From NCBI GenBank assembly GCA_001599715.1, contig BCHU01000001.1:1287634-1351633 (forward strand): a stretch of 64,000 bases of DNA. The letters are read 5' to 3'. Shown here in pieces: positions 52,430 to 64,000 of this stretch. This DNA comes from Phaeotremella fagi (Eukaryota > Basidiomycota > Tremellomycetes > Tremellales > Phaeotremellaceae). A program made the position numbers and the translations under genes. Positions within the stretch are counted from its first letter, which is position 1. Each line of letters opens with the position of its first letter. Under the pieces are notes generated by a model. The model ran no database searches. It saw only the letters and a program-made list of their open reading frames with translations, and was not told where the DNA came from.

Positions 52430-52796
52430 AATTCGGTATGGATCACTGGATCAACTCTTACACAAGATGATCTGAAGACTTGGGCTTTGTCTACACTCAG
52501 CGAGTAGTTTGTGGCACATGCGTTATCGGTTGATTACAGTATTTCTTCTGTTGGTCTTTCCTGTTCTGTTTTGTCAGTATTTATCTATTCTCGATCATGC
52601 TTTTGACGATCTTACTCCACATTTGTCTGAATGTTATCATGTTATCGAACCCAGTACTTGCGTTCTCAGCAGATATAATGATATTTTGAAGCTGAACACT
52701 TGTTAGTGGCATGTACTGTGCACGACTTGAACAACGATATTGATTCATACGAAAAAGTACAAAGAGCGAAGACCAAAGTAACCATACCTCAGACAT
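52430..52796. other. Convergent intergenic region
   Basis: 367 bp between the 3' ends of STE7 and the C2H2 gene. T-rich at the left, as expected for 3' UTR sequence; nothing else recognised. Confidence 0.45.
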
Positions 52797-54394
52797 CTAA
52801 ACCAACCCACCGCACTCACTATCCGTCCAATCAGTCTCCCCAGATCCACGTCTCTGACCCAACCTCTCCCCCAAAAGAAAATCAAGTTTCGCCCGATCCC
52901 TAGCATCCCTAACAGTCTTCTCAACCTCGTCCTTCGGCAAAGCACTCAAACATTCCCCATGATCAACCTTCTGTAAACTCATATCTCTAGTATAAGCCCC
53001 AATAGCAGCCGCAGCTCCAATCTTATCAATCAACCCGATCCTTTTCTTACCTTTGTTGAAACATTTCCTTTGGATTTGTTTTTTCGTCTTTTCGGTTATT
53101 GGATGATAGGGTTTTAATGGGGTTAGGAGTTGGTTACCGGGGTGGAGATGGATGGTGTTGGTGGTGAAATTGTAGTATTTGGGGAGAGGTTGGAGGTGGG
53201 TTGGGAGGGCTGGGAGGGGTTTGTAGTGGATTAAAGGGGGTACGAAATCTTTCGGTGTGGCTTGGGGATGTCTTCGATTGATGTGTGCGAGTAGGGAGTT
53301 GAAATGATCACCTTCGTATAAACAATCTACAGTAACACACCAAAGTCAATGATCTCATATCAAAATCCATTAACACCTGACTTACCGAATGGACATCTAG
53401 CTGAAAAGAATCTCATGTGAGGAATCAAAACGTGTTCATAAACTTTATCTAAACTTCTGAATCTCTCTTGACAACCTTCCCAAAGACATTTATATTCTTT
53501 GGGATTGGTTAGGGGAGGTTGATCGGGATGTAGATGAGCGTGGTAAATGTGCTTTTCAAGTAATGCCCAAGAATTCAAGACTGCTTCACAGTTGTTCCAA
53601 TGACAATGAGTTGGTCTGGGTGTTGGTATCAGTAATCACATATTCTTGATATCAATCTTCGAAATACAAGATAGGATACTCAAGTAACTACTCACCTCGC
53701 ATGAATGAAGACCTGTAATTGAATCCTTTTAACCCTCTCCTCATCCTCCTGCTTCCTCTGCAATTCAAACCGTTCAATCTCCTTCGAATACTTAACCCTA
53801 GCCAAAGCAATCGCTTTATATTGTTCCTCCCTAATCTTCTGTAATTGTAAGTTATCAGCGTCGAATTTGAATTCTGGTATTCTAGGGTTGACGTTAGAGG
53901 ATTGATTCCGAGATTGGAATTGTGTTTGATATCTCTTCCATTGTTTAAGTAAGGGCTCCTTTGTCTTGATATTCGTCTCTTTACTCAAACCAGTGCTAGT
54001 ACTACTACCTGTTCCCGCACCAGGCCTAGTACTGGTAGTAGTACGAGATTGAATCCTTGCATCCCTTCTAGCACCTCTTGAAGGCTGATATAAGCTCTTG
54101 TTACCACCGAAAGCCGGAATAGGATTATTGGTAACAGGGAATCGTCGAGGATCGATCGAAGGTATCGAATAAGGTTGATATCGTTCGATCGGTGAAACTA
54201 TCATTGATTTTTGTCAATTTCGCCTCAAAAACGAAGAGAGATCACTTACATTGTCTATCTCTATCGAAACTCTTTATTGAAGGTAGCCGAACTTCTCTCT
54301 CTCGTTTATACCCGTTTTCATAGAGTATGAAATCGTTGTAATGATAAGAAAACTCTGATCCAGCTTCGAAATTGAAATCTCTGATTTGAGTCAT
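52797..54394 (-). CDS. C2H2-type zinc-finger protein
   Basis: Exons in transcript order: 54250-54394, 53696-54197, 53386-53615, 52797-53326; 468 residues. Three Cys/His units follow a charged helix (EQYKAIALARVKYSKEIERFELQRKQ): C-x4-C-x13-H-x4-H (CHWNNC ... HIYHAH), then CLWEGC...HVLIPH, then CPFDCLYEGDHFNSLLAHINRRH. The CxxxxC spacings resemble Zap1/Gli-type fingers. The N-terminus is basic and Tyr/Arg-rich; the C-terminus holds a KKQIQRKCFNKGKKR basic patch that may be a nuclear signal. Likely a DNA- or RNA-binding regulator; no target can be inferred. Confidence 0.82.
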
Positions 54395-54782
54395 GGTGTG
54401 GCAAAGAGAAAACTTGTGTTTTGGGGGTAAGTATAACGGAATTGAATATTGTATATGTATGTACTTGAATAAAATCAAAAGCTCCACTTGAACATAGGAG
54501 TGTAAACCCTTCTTAAGACTTGACTGACGTGGTTTGTCGTTTTCGGTGACGAGGAGGTAGATACCTTCTAATCGACAATGGAAGGCTAGCGCTCATGATT
54601 GGAGTACTTTGACAAAGGTTCTTTTTCTCGCTACTGAATCATACTTGTCGGGGACAGGGGTAAAAGGAACTTTCCTCGTTAAGGGGGATGAAATCGTTTG
54701 ACTGTTATTGATTAAACCTAATTGATAGATGAGATCGAGAAGGGGGTACCGTAAACAAAAACTCCGATGCATCGTACACACC
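54395..54782. promoter_or_regulatory. Spacer between BMS1 and the C2H2 gene
   Basis: 388 bp between two minus-strand genes: the BMS1 3' end and the upstream region of the C2H2 gene. No ORF or motif of note. Confidence 0.4.
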
Positions 54783-57700
54783 CTACTCCCTCTTCCGTTT
54801 ACCTCTACCACCAGCACTCTCCTCCGCTCTCCTCTTCTGGATAGCCCCAACCCTCAATCTCTCCTTCCTCTCAGCACCCTTCTTCTCCTCCTTCCTCCCT
54901 TCAATCTTAGCAACCTCTTTCCTATGAACGCTCCTCCTCTCCTCCTGTTTATCCTTACGACGACTAACCTTGTCCTTACGTAAACTCTGAATCTGTTGTA
55001 AAAGAGCTACAGCTTTTTTATCTTGGTCATTGAGAACCACGGCTCTTTGTTGCATGTAAGTTGGTTTCTTTTGAGGGTTCATTTGTTTGGTTTTAGAGGC
55101 GAAGGGAAGGGAGGCTTGGAGTTTACGTGGGACTTTTAGGGTGTTGAAACGTCTGGTCGTTCTTTCGATTGGCTTCAAGTTTTGTTAGTTGATGATACTG
55201 TATACTATTATCCCTCAACTCACTCTGTACGCCGAATTAACATCTAACGGAGTCTTGATCGCTTCATCTCTTCTGATTTCGCCTGTCAATCTCATCCCTT
55301 TCCATCCAGTTTTGTCAGATAACAAAAGTGAAGTAACGGGATTATACAGTTTTCTAGGCTCGATAGAATACCAAGCACGTAAAAAGACGATATCTAAATT
55401 ACCAAGTCAGATTATACCCTACATCCAGTTGAATCAATTCCAAACTCACCACTCATCAAAATTTTATCTTCAAAAGTAGCTCTGAAAGCTCCATCAGGTT
55501 TACCTAAAGCTTTCTTCACCTGACCACGAATACCAGACACAGTTCTGATATTCGCACCTTCAAATTTAGCAACTTCCAAAGCCGTGTTAAACATGTCTTT
55601 GACAAATGCAGTGTTCTTGAAGATCTTATAAGGTACACCAGTGAGTTTTAATTTTTTAACAATCTTTGTCGATCTGTCAACATCCAACACCACACCCGTT
55701 GCCGAAATTCTGAAAGCTGGCACATCACCAGATAGAGTGTTGAAAGCACAGAAACCTGTGTTGGGAGCTGAAACTGGTCCATAGAACGTGGCGTAACAGT
55801 GCATATGTTCTGGTGTGTATTTGAGTAATCGATTCCTGATCGAATGATCATCCAAATGATAGATCGGTAACGATTGGAATCTTCTCCAACCCAATGAGAA
55901 AATCAACGGGTTGTTGGTTTTAAGCGTTCGAGCATGCCATCGATGTCTCTTGATCCGAACTGTGATATAACCGAATCTCTCTTCCGCTGCTAAAAGTCCT
56001 CCAACGATTATTGGGAAAGATGGATCGAAATGTTCAACCATCTCACATGGAACGTTTTCAATCTCTAAACGAACATACGATCCAGCTCTGTAACCTTCGA
56101 TTTGAGCTCGGGTCTCGTTGTCGAAACCATCGAATTCGTCTTCATTCGTTTGACGTTGACGTGAGAATTCAGCTTTTTTTTGATCGTAGAAATCCATTTT
56201 ACCACCTTCCTCGTTATCTGAGTCATCGTATTGTTCATCGAATTTCGTTTTCAAAGCTTCCTTCTTTTTAGCCAAGGCTGTCGCTCGAGCTGCTTCGTGA
56301 TCTTGAGCTGATGGTTTGACACCAACATAAGGTACACCATCATCACCTTCGTCGTTCTGATCACCATCTTCAATGTCTTCAAATTCTCCTGCTTCATCTT
56401 CATATGGTTCACCATCTTCTCCACCTATTGGACCCGAGATGAACATGTGTCGAATGGAATCGAGCATACTCTCGTCAGACCATTTCTCAGCTAACTTCTC
56501 AGGATCAAATGAGGTCTTGACTTGATCACCTTCATCACCGGCGTTGTCGTCTGTATCAACCCGAACGAAACCGTCATTTCCCATACGAGAAGATTCTGCA
56601 TCGGCAGACGAAGGGCGAGTTTTACCAGCGGCGATTTCTTCTGGTGAAAGTTCGTCGCCATAGATCATTGCCATGAGATCCCGTTTCCTGCCCATCCGTT
56701 CGGCGAAACCAGACGCTGCTCTTGTCGATAGATTTTTCTTCCATTGTGGGACATCGTCGTCATCATCCTCCTCAACCAAGTCCTCGTCATCATAATCATC
56801 ATCATCGTCCAGATCAATACGACGACCATCTTGTTGGAACCCAGTCGCTTGGGATAGATCATTCTCCGAATCCGACTCTGCATAAGCGATATCTCCATCT
56901 TGTTCGTCCTCCGATTCGTCAAGACCTCCATCTTCAAAATCATTCTCATCCTCTTCATCAAATCCATCCTTGTCTTCATCATCGTCTTCATCATCTTCAT
57001 CGTCCGCGCTACCAAGTATTGGACCTCCCGATCTAGGCTCTGCTCGTCTCCTCACACGCTCCTTACTGACTTCCAGTGGGGCCGACGATGAACCAAACAA
57101 ACGGATCTGGGAATTTTGAATACCATCGGCAAAAGTCTTTGTTGCGTCTTGCAAATCCATGACCATCTTCTCACCTTCACCTTGAGGTGCTGCACATTAG
57201 CAAAGTTCTTGATTCCAAAACTCACCATCACCACCTCTGGAGAAACTTCCAGGAACATTGATGTAAACAGCGTCCTTGTCATACATGACTCCACCAACGT
57301 CACTCATAGGAGCATGAATGAGTTTAGCTTTTTCACCCATCTTTCTTCGTCTCTCAGATTCCAAAGTTGGTAAAGGACAGGGATCCGCCAGACGTTCAAC
57401 TTCTTTGACTTCTAAATCGCCTGCACCTGGGATATGAATTTTTGCGTTTCTAGCAGGTAAATTTGGACCACGTAGATAACCGTATAAAGTTATTGTACGA
57501 TCGATTTTTGGATTTTCACGAATCTTCTCACGAGGTGTTAGATCTTGTAATCGATCCGCCAGTAAATAAGGATGTTGATTACGGAAAACTAATGGTCTGA
57601 ATTTGATGACACTGATGAATCTTGAGAGTAGGTTGATTTCTGCATCGGGATATCTTCCGTTGATCACTCCAGATAAAGAAAACAATTTGGCACCTTGATA

Positions 57701-58455
57701 TATCTCAGTCCAGAATCTATGCTTTAGTCGTTTCTTGGTTGCTGTCAATGCGGCTGGTTTGTGGATAAGGTCGAGGTGGGTGAGAAGACCGATGACTTTG
57801 GGGAAACCGTGAGCTTGAAGGATATTGAGGAATTCAAAGGTTTCCTAGTAAGACAATGAGCAATCTGCTGATTAAAATAAACAAAAGTTTGACCTACCAT
57901 TTCGAACCCAAAACTTCCATCAATCATCAACAGAACCAGATCGACAACTTTTCCAAGATCAACCATACTATTCAGATCATTACCACATTCGATGAAAGTG
58001 ATACGTCTAGTTTTACCGTGAACAACAGTGATAGGACCAAGAGGATGATTTAATGAATGTTTGGAATATCTTTTGACCAACGATCTGATTAACGTTGTCT
58101 TGCCTACACCTGGTGGACCGACTATACCAACGACGATGGGAGGTGGTGGTAATCTACCTTCAGCCATTCCTTTACCCTTTTCACCCGTAACCTTCCGTTC
58201 TTCAGGATTTCTATTGACGAGAGGAACATGAAGACGTTGTTGATCCTTTTCAGCTGTTCTTCTGGCTGCCAAGTTGGCTGATCTGAATGAAGACGAGGTG
58301 AAGGCCTAAAAGGGGTTAGAAGGATAGACAAATATGGTACTTGCCTTAGGGTTATAACCTTTGCCACCTGATCGATCGATACCAGCTGCAGCATCCTTCT
58401 TGGCTAGCTTTGCACCAGCTGAAGCTTTTACGTGAGGTTTATGAGGTTTATCCAT
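54783..58455 (-). CDS. BMS1: Ribosome biogenesis GTPase Bms1
   Basis: GTPase of the U3 processome, required for 40S subunit assembly in the nucleolus. Six exons in transcript order: 58345-58455, 57898-58305, 57226-57844, 55450-57189, 55224-55393, 54783-55172; 1,145 residues. G-domain: P-loop [25 protein letters not shown] (G3 region), LLTHLDL (G4). Then the Bms1/Tsr1 blocks ([27 protein letters not shown]), a long Asp/Glu-rich stretch, and the C-terminal beta-barrel domain ([28 protein letters not shown]-type [22 protein letters not shown]), ending with a Lys/Arg-rich tail. The first intron has a GC donor (AAG|GCAAGT); joining across it gives GYNPKAF, the order expected for Bms1. One intron is only 36 nt (57190-57225). 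Confidence 0.94.
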
Positions 58456-58813
58456 TTTGAATGGATGTTGAATGCTAACTTTTATTTCAACGTTGATGTT
58501 CAAAATTATTATGGGAGGCAAAATAATATAATTAATACACGTCATTAAGATATATAACCGTGCCTGAGATATCAGTCGCGTTTCAGAGGAAGGTGCGTTG
58601 TTGCAGCAACAGCAATAGCAACAGCAGATAGACATTCATTCTTTCAGATCTACCTATACATTCACTTATATCTATCTCTTGCATATACCCAAAAGGAGTC
58701 ACCATACACACTTCTAAAGCATTCAATACACCCATCAAGTCGCTTGTAATGAACTCAATTGGTTCAAAGGACCTTGAAACACAACCATCACTTCTTTAAT
58801 TTCCATTCAGAAA
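58456..58813. promoter_or_regulatory. Divergent intergenic region, BMS1 / WDD-motif protein
   Basis: 358 bp with both promoters. A CAGCAA-type short tandem repeat lies at 58603-58627. No other motif recognised. Confidence 0.45.
58603..58627. repeat. CAGCAA-type microsatellite
   Basis: Imperfect hexanucleotide repeat (GCAGCAACAGCAATAGCAAC and onward) in the BMS1 promoter region. Seen directly; no function assigned. Confidence 0.65.
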
Positions 58814-61800
58814 ATGACAGAATTCTCATCCACGACCAACAATTCTTCAGCCTCGACCTCTAATCATCGAAAATCAACTTCAAAATCAACATCTCGACCT
58901 AGCAGTCGAAAAGCTGAGAACTGGGATGACGATTTTGAATTCTCCATTCCAAAATTCGGAAATGCAAATTCGAATTCCAGTAACCAATCAAAAAGTTCGG
59001 TACCCAGCAGGAAATCAAGTTATCATAACGAGAGTGTAACTGTGACTAAAGGTAAAGGAAGTCCTGTTGAAAGTTTTATTGAATCTTGGGATGATTCACC
59101 TCCACAAAAGAGTATTTCTTTACCGAAAAGATCTAATATACCACCTCCTATCAATGTTAGCAGAAATCCTATATCACCCCCTAGGATGTCTCCTTCACCG
59201 TCTTCATCTTTTCTACCGCAGTCTCCACCTCGACATCCCAAAACTCCCAATACAGCGAAATCATCTGCTGGTGCTTCACATCATCCATTACTCGACTCTC
59301 CATCAGATTTCATTTTCTCACAGACCAACCGAGATTTACAAGGGGAAAGTTCTAAAGCTGGTCCATCAGTCCCAGTCACTCGTAAGAAATTAGTGAAAAG
59401 GCATCCCTCGACTTCGTTTGTTCAATTACCTTCCAACATCAATCCCAAATGGAATGAATCAAATTCGTCTCTATCGTCAATAGACAATTATAACTCACCC
59501 CCATTGGATCAAACCTTTTCCCCGACTCAACCTCCACTCCCAAGATCAAAGTCAGGTGAACAAATGCCACCTCCATCACTTCCTACTGGTGTTGTCAGAA
59601 GTAAAAGTAGATCGAAAAGTCGTTCTAGAGCGTCGTCGAAGGGGGATATCAGAGTTTCGGGTATACCCTTTTCCCCTAGTCGTGAAAGTCTGGATGAGGG
59701 AAGGAAGAAACCTGGATTATGGAAAAGATTGTCTGGAGCACAAGGCACCTATCAAGGTAAGTATCGTCAAGATCGGTAGAACAATACTGATTACTTGATA
59801 CAGGAAACGAAATTCGTCGTCAACGAAGTTCTTCCGTTGGCGTAGGTGAAGTATTGTTCACAAATTCATCACCTGTGCCCCCCTTACCGCCCAATTTTCG
59901 TTCTGCCAGCGCAGCTTCAACTTCAACGACAACATCTAGTGCTTCAGAGATATCAGGAACTTCATCAACGTCACAGCCTAGAGCAAGTGCAATTCTAAAT
60001 TCAATTCTTCGAAGGTCATCAAGCAACCTATCTAAGAATTCACCCATTTCACCGCCTCCATCATCGTATCCTTTTGCACCACGGTCGCCTGTCAATTCAT
60101 CCATCCCAATCCCTTCGCCTGTAATCTCCCAAACTGAAAACCAACCTGCTTTACCCAGTTCACATTCGTTTTCAAAAGGTTTCCACCTACCATCGCCAAC
60201 ACCTGGATCACCATATCATCCATCTAATGGACGATTCATTTCCGAATTATATCCCGGTACAGGATCTACGCCACCTTTACCCAGTTCTGCATCCTTCCCA
60301 ATCATCACATCCAGAAATAATGGAAGCGACACTGAAACCGAGACTGAGAAAGATGGAACTCCAAAACGTAGAAAGAAAATTCGTCCAGTATCTGCTCTAC
60401 CGGCTCAAAGAGCCACAGGATGGAACGGGTTATCAATGGGAGGTAGACCGGTCATTCATCGAAGAGAGTCTGATGTTGTGGTGCATAGATTTACGGAATC
60501 TGAGACCATCATCGAAAAAGAAACCAATAATGAAAATAAAGATCATGGAATAAAGGCTTCGACTTCCTCAACACTCCGTAGACTCGGTTCATTATCTAAA
60601 AAACATGGTCGAAAATTATCAGGTGGTTGGAAATTCGGTACCACATCGTCAAACTCGAGTGGTGGAAGTACGCGGACGAAGGTCGAACAAACTCTAGAAA
60701 CCGTTATTGCAAGTCCATCAAAACCTGATCAAAGTCAACTAGAAGATGGAGTTGAAAAGAGAGATGAAAGAGGTACCTCGCTTTCAGCGCCTAATTCCAC
60801 TTTCCAACCTGTTCCTGAATCTCTAGATAACTTGATCGTTAAACCAATCTTTGAGAATGATGTGGTTTCTACTGCTGCTAGTGATGCTAGGAAAGCTGAG
60901 AAGGATAGGAGAAGAAAAAGTTGGAATGATTTCGTGGTTCCCAGAAACGTTCTTGAGAAACAGAAGGAGTTGAAACAAGGTATCGGAGCTGTCAAGATGT
61001 TTGCTGGCGGTGTGCAGTGTGGGTATCTTAGATTTTATGTTCGCACGACTGATTGTGCTGACTTTTAAATTTTTCTCTCGCAGCTTTGAAAGAACTTTTG
61101 AATCAGCATTCGGATCTCACAGATAAGATCTTGTTGCAAGGTTCAGAAACTGATCGATTATCTCTAGACGCTCTTGAGAAAGAGTACAGTCAATGGTGGG
61201 AGATGGCCACGGTGCTCATAGAAGTTGGATCAACAGGTGTGGACACGAATACAAATTCGAAACCACCATCACCCATTCGTAATAGAAGAATAACAATGGC
61301 GAATGAAGACGCTGAAGTTGCCTCGGAGGTATTGAAGTTGATGGCGGCAACTCGAATTTCGTCTGATCCAATTAATGGCTATGATGAATCTCAAAATCGG
61401 AATTCTACCGATGAGAGAGTGAATAGTTCTCCAATTCCTAATCGGGTTGGGCAATGGAGAGCTTCGACTGGACGTCAGGATCTGTCGAAGAGACAATTGG
61501 AGGTTTTGAGAAACATGCTCACAAGTCCGCCTACCACATATGGGAATTTGAGGTCCGTTGGGAATGACGGTTCACAACCCACTTCTTCATCACCAGCTTT
61601 CACTCATAATCGTTTCGCTTCCTCCGCTAATTTATCAACTCCATTCCAAGGAACACCAACAATACGACAATCATCTACTACCACCCATTCCACCACCCAA
61701 TTTTCTCCTGAAGGCATCTCACTCCCCAGTCCAGTTGATTCGACCTATATAATACCAAGTGATTCCTTCCCATCACCGTCAACTGCGAATCTCATGGCGA

Positions 61801-62984
61801 ATCAAAACAACATGAAATTCAAGAGGAGAGGCTCGAAAGCTGGTTTAGCTGGTTTGAAAGATTTCTTGAAGAGTTTGAAAAATCCTACACCTTCCAAACC
61901 GATCGTTGCAACTGTCATCAGACCGATGCCGTCACGTACGATTTCCGCTCCGACTGATCAGATTGTACAAAACCCTCTTTCTCCAGTTTCACCGACTTAT
62001 TCGAAACATTCTGAAACTGGTTTCCCAACTACTAGATCTTTTTCACTCTTGTCAACTAAAACGCAAAGTCGACAATCCATCTCACCTGTCCGTACGACAA
62101 CGATTGAATCGCCTACGCCAACTCCTAAGAGCGCTAATCAGAATAAACGACCAAGCATCAGGAATATCTTTAGAACGTCTTCTGGGAATTGGTCTGATTT
62201 GATCTCGTCAACACCGTCCACTGCTAATACTTCTCCTGTTCCCATCAACAAGAGGAAATCAGAGGATGGGAGATTATCCAGTGATTCCAAATTGTTTGAG
62301 AATCAATCTGTTGATGGGTTACCTAGGTCTTCTTACTCGATTAGGGATTCGGTTGGAAATGAAGAGATCGATTTGCCGGAAAAGATTGGTGCAGGTTTAC
62401 TTAGACGGGTGTCTAGTAGAAGAAAGACTAAGAAATCTAAAAATCAATCAACATCTTCCGTGACTGATGCTACACCTTCGTCATCGACTCAATCGTTGTC
62501 CAGTGAGGTACCTGACAAAATCATCCTTCCACTCAACAAATCACCGAAAAGGATTCAAGCAGCCAGAGCTAGAGCTTTAGCGTTGGAATCGAAAACCTCC
62601 ACTTCGACCTCAACCTCGGCCTCAACCTCAGTGTCAGTCTCTGCATCAGGCTCCGAAGGTGATCTAGTCTCAATCAACGACTTCTTGAACACCCATCCTA
62701 AATCCATCAATTTCGATAACGGTAAAACCGTGAGACCAATGAAGAAATCCCGAATGCTCGGATTAGGTATTGGACGACCTGATGGAGGAATGAATTTCGA
62801 TGGGGAAGATGATATCCAGAGGTTGGAGGATGTTGATGATGATCTTGGAGTTGTTGCTCTTACACCGGAGAATTTACCTGTGCTATTGGAATACCTACGA
62901 CAGTGTCAGAGTAAATTGGGGGAATGGAGGGTTAGGACTGAAAGTCTTGTTGGGGAGGGTATTGATGGTATGGTAGTTGATTAA
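58814..62984 (+). CDS. Large Ser-rich protein with WDD motifs, possibly Byr4/Bfa1-like
   Basis: Exons: 58814-59756, 59804-61009, 61084-62984; 1,349 residues. Near the N-terminus are two Trp-Asp-Asp acidic motifs, NWDDDFEFSIP (about residues 36-46) and ESWDDSPP (about 91-98), which recall the Byr4/Bfa1 subunit of the septation/mitotic-exit GAP; this link is weak and based on motif resemblance only. Most of the rest is disordered, with many SP and RSxS sites. Two helical stretches stand out: KELLNQHSDLTDKILLQG followed by LEKEYSQWWEMATVLIE right after the second intron, and LPVLLEYLRQCQSKLGEWR at the C-terminus. Low-complexity run of Ser/Thr/Ala/Val near residues 1215-1235. Confidence 0.75.
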
Positions 62985-63052
62985 TGCATTTGCATGGTTT
63001 TGATACATTATGATTTACATACATTCATATGCTTCTATCTCTGAAGTAAGGT

Positions 63053-63660
63053 CTATTCATTCTCATCTTCCTCCTCCTCATCGTCAGATTCGCTCTCTGA
63101 ATCACTAACCCTAACCCTCAGCTTCCTCCTATTCGGATTAGACGGTAAATCGAAATCAGATCCAGATCCAGCATCACTCCTTTCATCTAACTCATCATCG
63201 ATTTTCGTCGTAGGTTCATCATTAAATTCTTCAGGCCTAGTAGGTTCGTCAGGATCATATCCACATATTTAAGTTTAGAGTCCACGTACCATTCACCTGA
63301 TTTCTTCCATTTCTTAATCTCCTGCGGTAAAACGATACAAATGATTTCACCAATTAATCTAGATTCGTCCTTAGAATCTTTAGGATCAGGTGGGAATTCT
63401 TTGATGATAGCATAACATCCTAAACCAAACCAAACCAAATCAGTCCCTCTGCATTGATTAAGATAAAGAAAATACCCACCTCTACTGGCATGAATCACCC
63501 TCCGTAACCTAGAAGGCATTTCCACTAATCTCTCAAAATTTTGGCAATCAACCGATAGGAAAGCGTTGGATCCTTGAGGTGCACCTAATCTCACTATATG
63601 TTGATCTTGAGGTAGAGTTTTCGGTGTATATTCTGTTGTTGGGGCTGTGGGTCTACCCAT
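63053..63660 (-). CDS. EIF1AD-like S1/OB-fold protein
   Basis: Small protein with an eIF1A-like OB fold; the animal homologue EIF1AD has been linked to 40S biogenesis. Exons in transcript order: 63480-63660, 63290-63419, 63053-63236; 164 residues. Visible blocks: MGRPTAPTTEYTPKTLPQDQHIVRL (family N-terminus), the core NAFLSVDCQNFERLVEMPSRLRRVIHASRG, the second half IGEIICIVLPQEIKKWKKSGEWP, and an acidic tail (SDSESESDDEEEEDENE). Intron 1 (63420-63479, 60 nt) is stop-free; removing it joins HASRG to CYAIIKEFPP, as expected from family spacing. Intron 2 (GTACGT donor) shifts the frame so that the acidic tail is read, which supports it strongly. Confidence 0.82.
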
Positions 63661-63899
63661 TGTTTATGACTTTTGTATGATATTCTTGAGGAGATGTTGA
63701 AGATTTGAATTTTTGAAATTTGACCACTATTACCATCTTATAACCGTGCCTTAAACATCGAAATGGAGTCTTGAGTCTCGACGTGTTCTCGTTCAATCAA
63801 CCATATTAAATTCGTAAATATCTCATAAAGACAGATAAAGAGGGAGTAGACAGTCACAGATAGTCTGGAGAAGAGGTGATATCCCTCTCAGCACTAAAC

Positions 63900-64000
63900 A
63901 TGTCAGAGACTTTCATAGGTAAGCGAAAACCAAGTTAACAAACAGCTAACAGCTCCCCAGATCATAAACCGTTCCTATCAGATAAATTCGATGTTCACGA
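63900..64000 (+). CDS. Start of a gene cut by the right edge, possibly Cog5
   Basis: An ATG at 63900 opens a 19-nt first exon (63900-63918), then an intron with donor GTAAGC, branch-like GCTAACA and acceptor CCCCAG. From 63961 the frame continues open to the window end. The visible residues (MSETFID then HKPFLSDKFDVHD) resemble the opening of conserved oligomeric Golgi subunit 5 (human FL.EDFDV.TY), but 33 residues are too few for a firm call. Confidence 0.45.

Noticed and set aside
58814..62984. Firm naming as BYR4/BFA1
   Set aside because: Only short WDD motifs point that way and the rest is low complexity; kept as a possibility in the feature entry.

Overview
The window reads as chromosomal DNA of a basidiomycete fungus, most likely a Tremellomycete of the Cryptococcus/Kwoniella type. 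The reasons are the dense, intron-rich genes with introns mostly 35-65 nt long (GTRNGT donors, CTAA-type branch points, YAG acceptors), AT-leaning codon use, short intergenic gaps, and protein types such as a fungal Pkc1 with HR1-C2-C1-C1-kinase order and a Fuz7/Ste7-type MAPKK. I see no transposon, rRNA, tRNA, CRISPR array, or telomere or centromere repeat. Exon models were built by hand from splice signals plus protein conservation; in every complete model the exon lengths sum to a multiple of three.

Layout. 0-4 kb: N-terminal part of Beclin/Atg6 (minus), then a membrane-anchored GH3 beta-glucosidase (plus). 4-11 kb: a DHA2-type MFS exporter, then a tandem pair of multi-pass membrane paralogues that resemble signal peptide peptidase (SPP) but lack its catalytic aspartates. 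10.7-18.7 kb: mitochondrial EF-Ts and a 2,124-residue low-complexity, probably nuclear protein. 19-26 kb: a CPA2 cation/proton antiporter, a GATA-type zinc-finger protein with one contracted finger, and a Gpt2/Sct1-type glycerol-3-phosphate acyltransferase. 26-37 kb: Tim22, Nop9, Pkc1 and a 15-exon Wss1-type DNA-protein crosslink protease. 37-42 kb: a third, divergent SPP-like paralogue and a two-HKD phospholipase D. 42-50 kb: two uncharacterised low-complexity proteins, one RGG/RS-rich with a duplicated C-terminal domain. 50-58 kb: the MAPKK Ste7, a C2H2 protein and the ribosome-biogenesis GTPase Bms1. 58-64 kb: a Ser-rich protein with WDD motifs, an EIF1AD-like protein and the first codons of a possible Cog5.

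The genes are mostly unrelated housekeeping and signalling genes, as is usual in fungal chromosomes. A loose theme is ribosome synthesis and translation (TSF1, NOP9, BMS1, EIF1AD-like). The most unusual item is the three-member SPP-like family: all three genes have six exons with the same phase pattern (0,0,0,0,2), and all have lost the GxGD aspartate while keeping the flanking SPP signature. Other points of interest are splicing oddities: a 33-nt stop-free intron, a 3-nt first coding exon in PKC1, a 15-nt microexon that splits the HExxH site of WSS1, and a GC-AG intron in BMS1.
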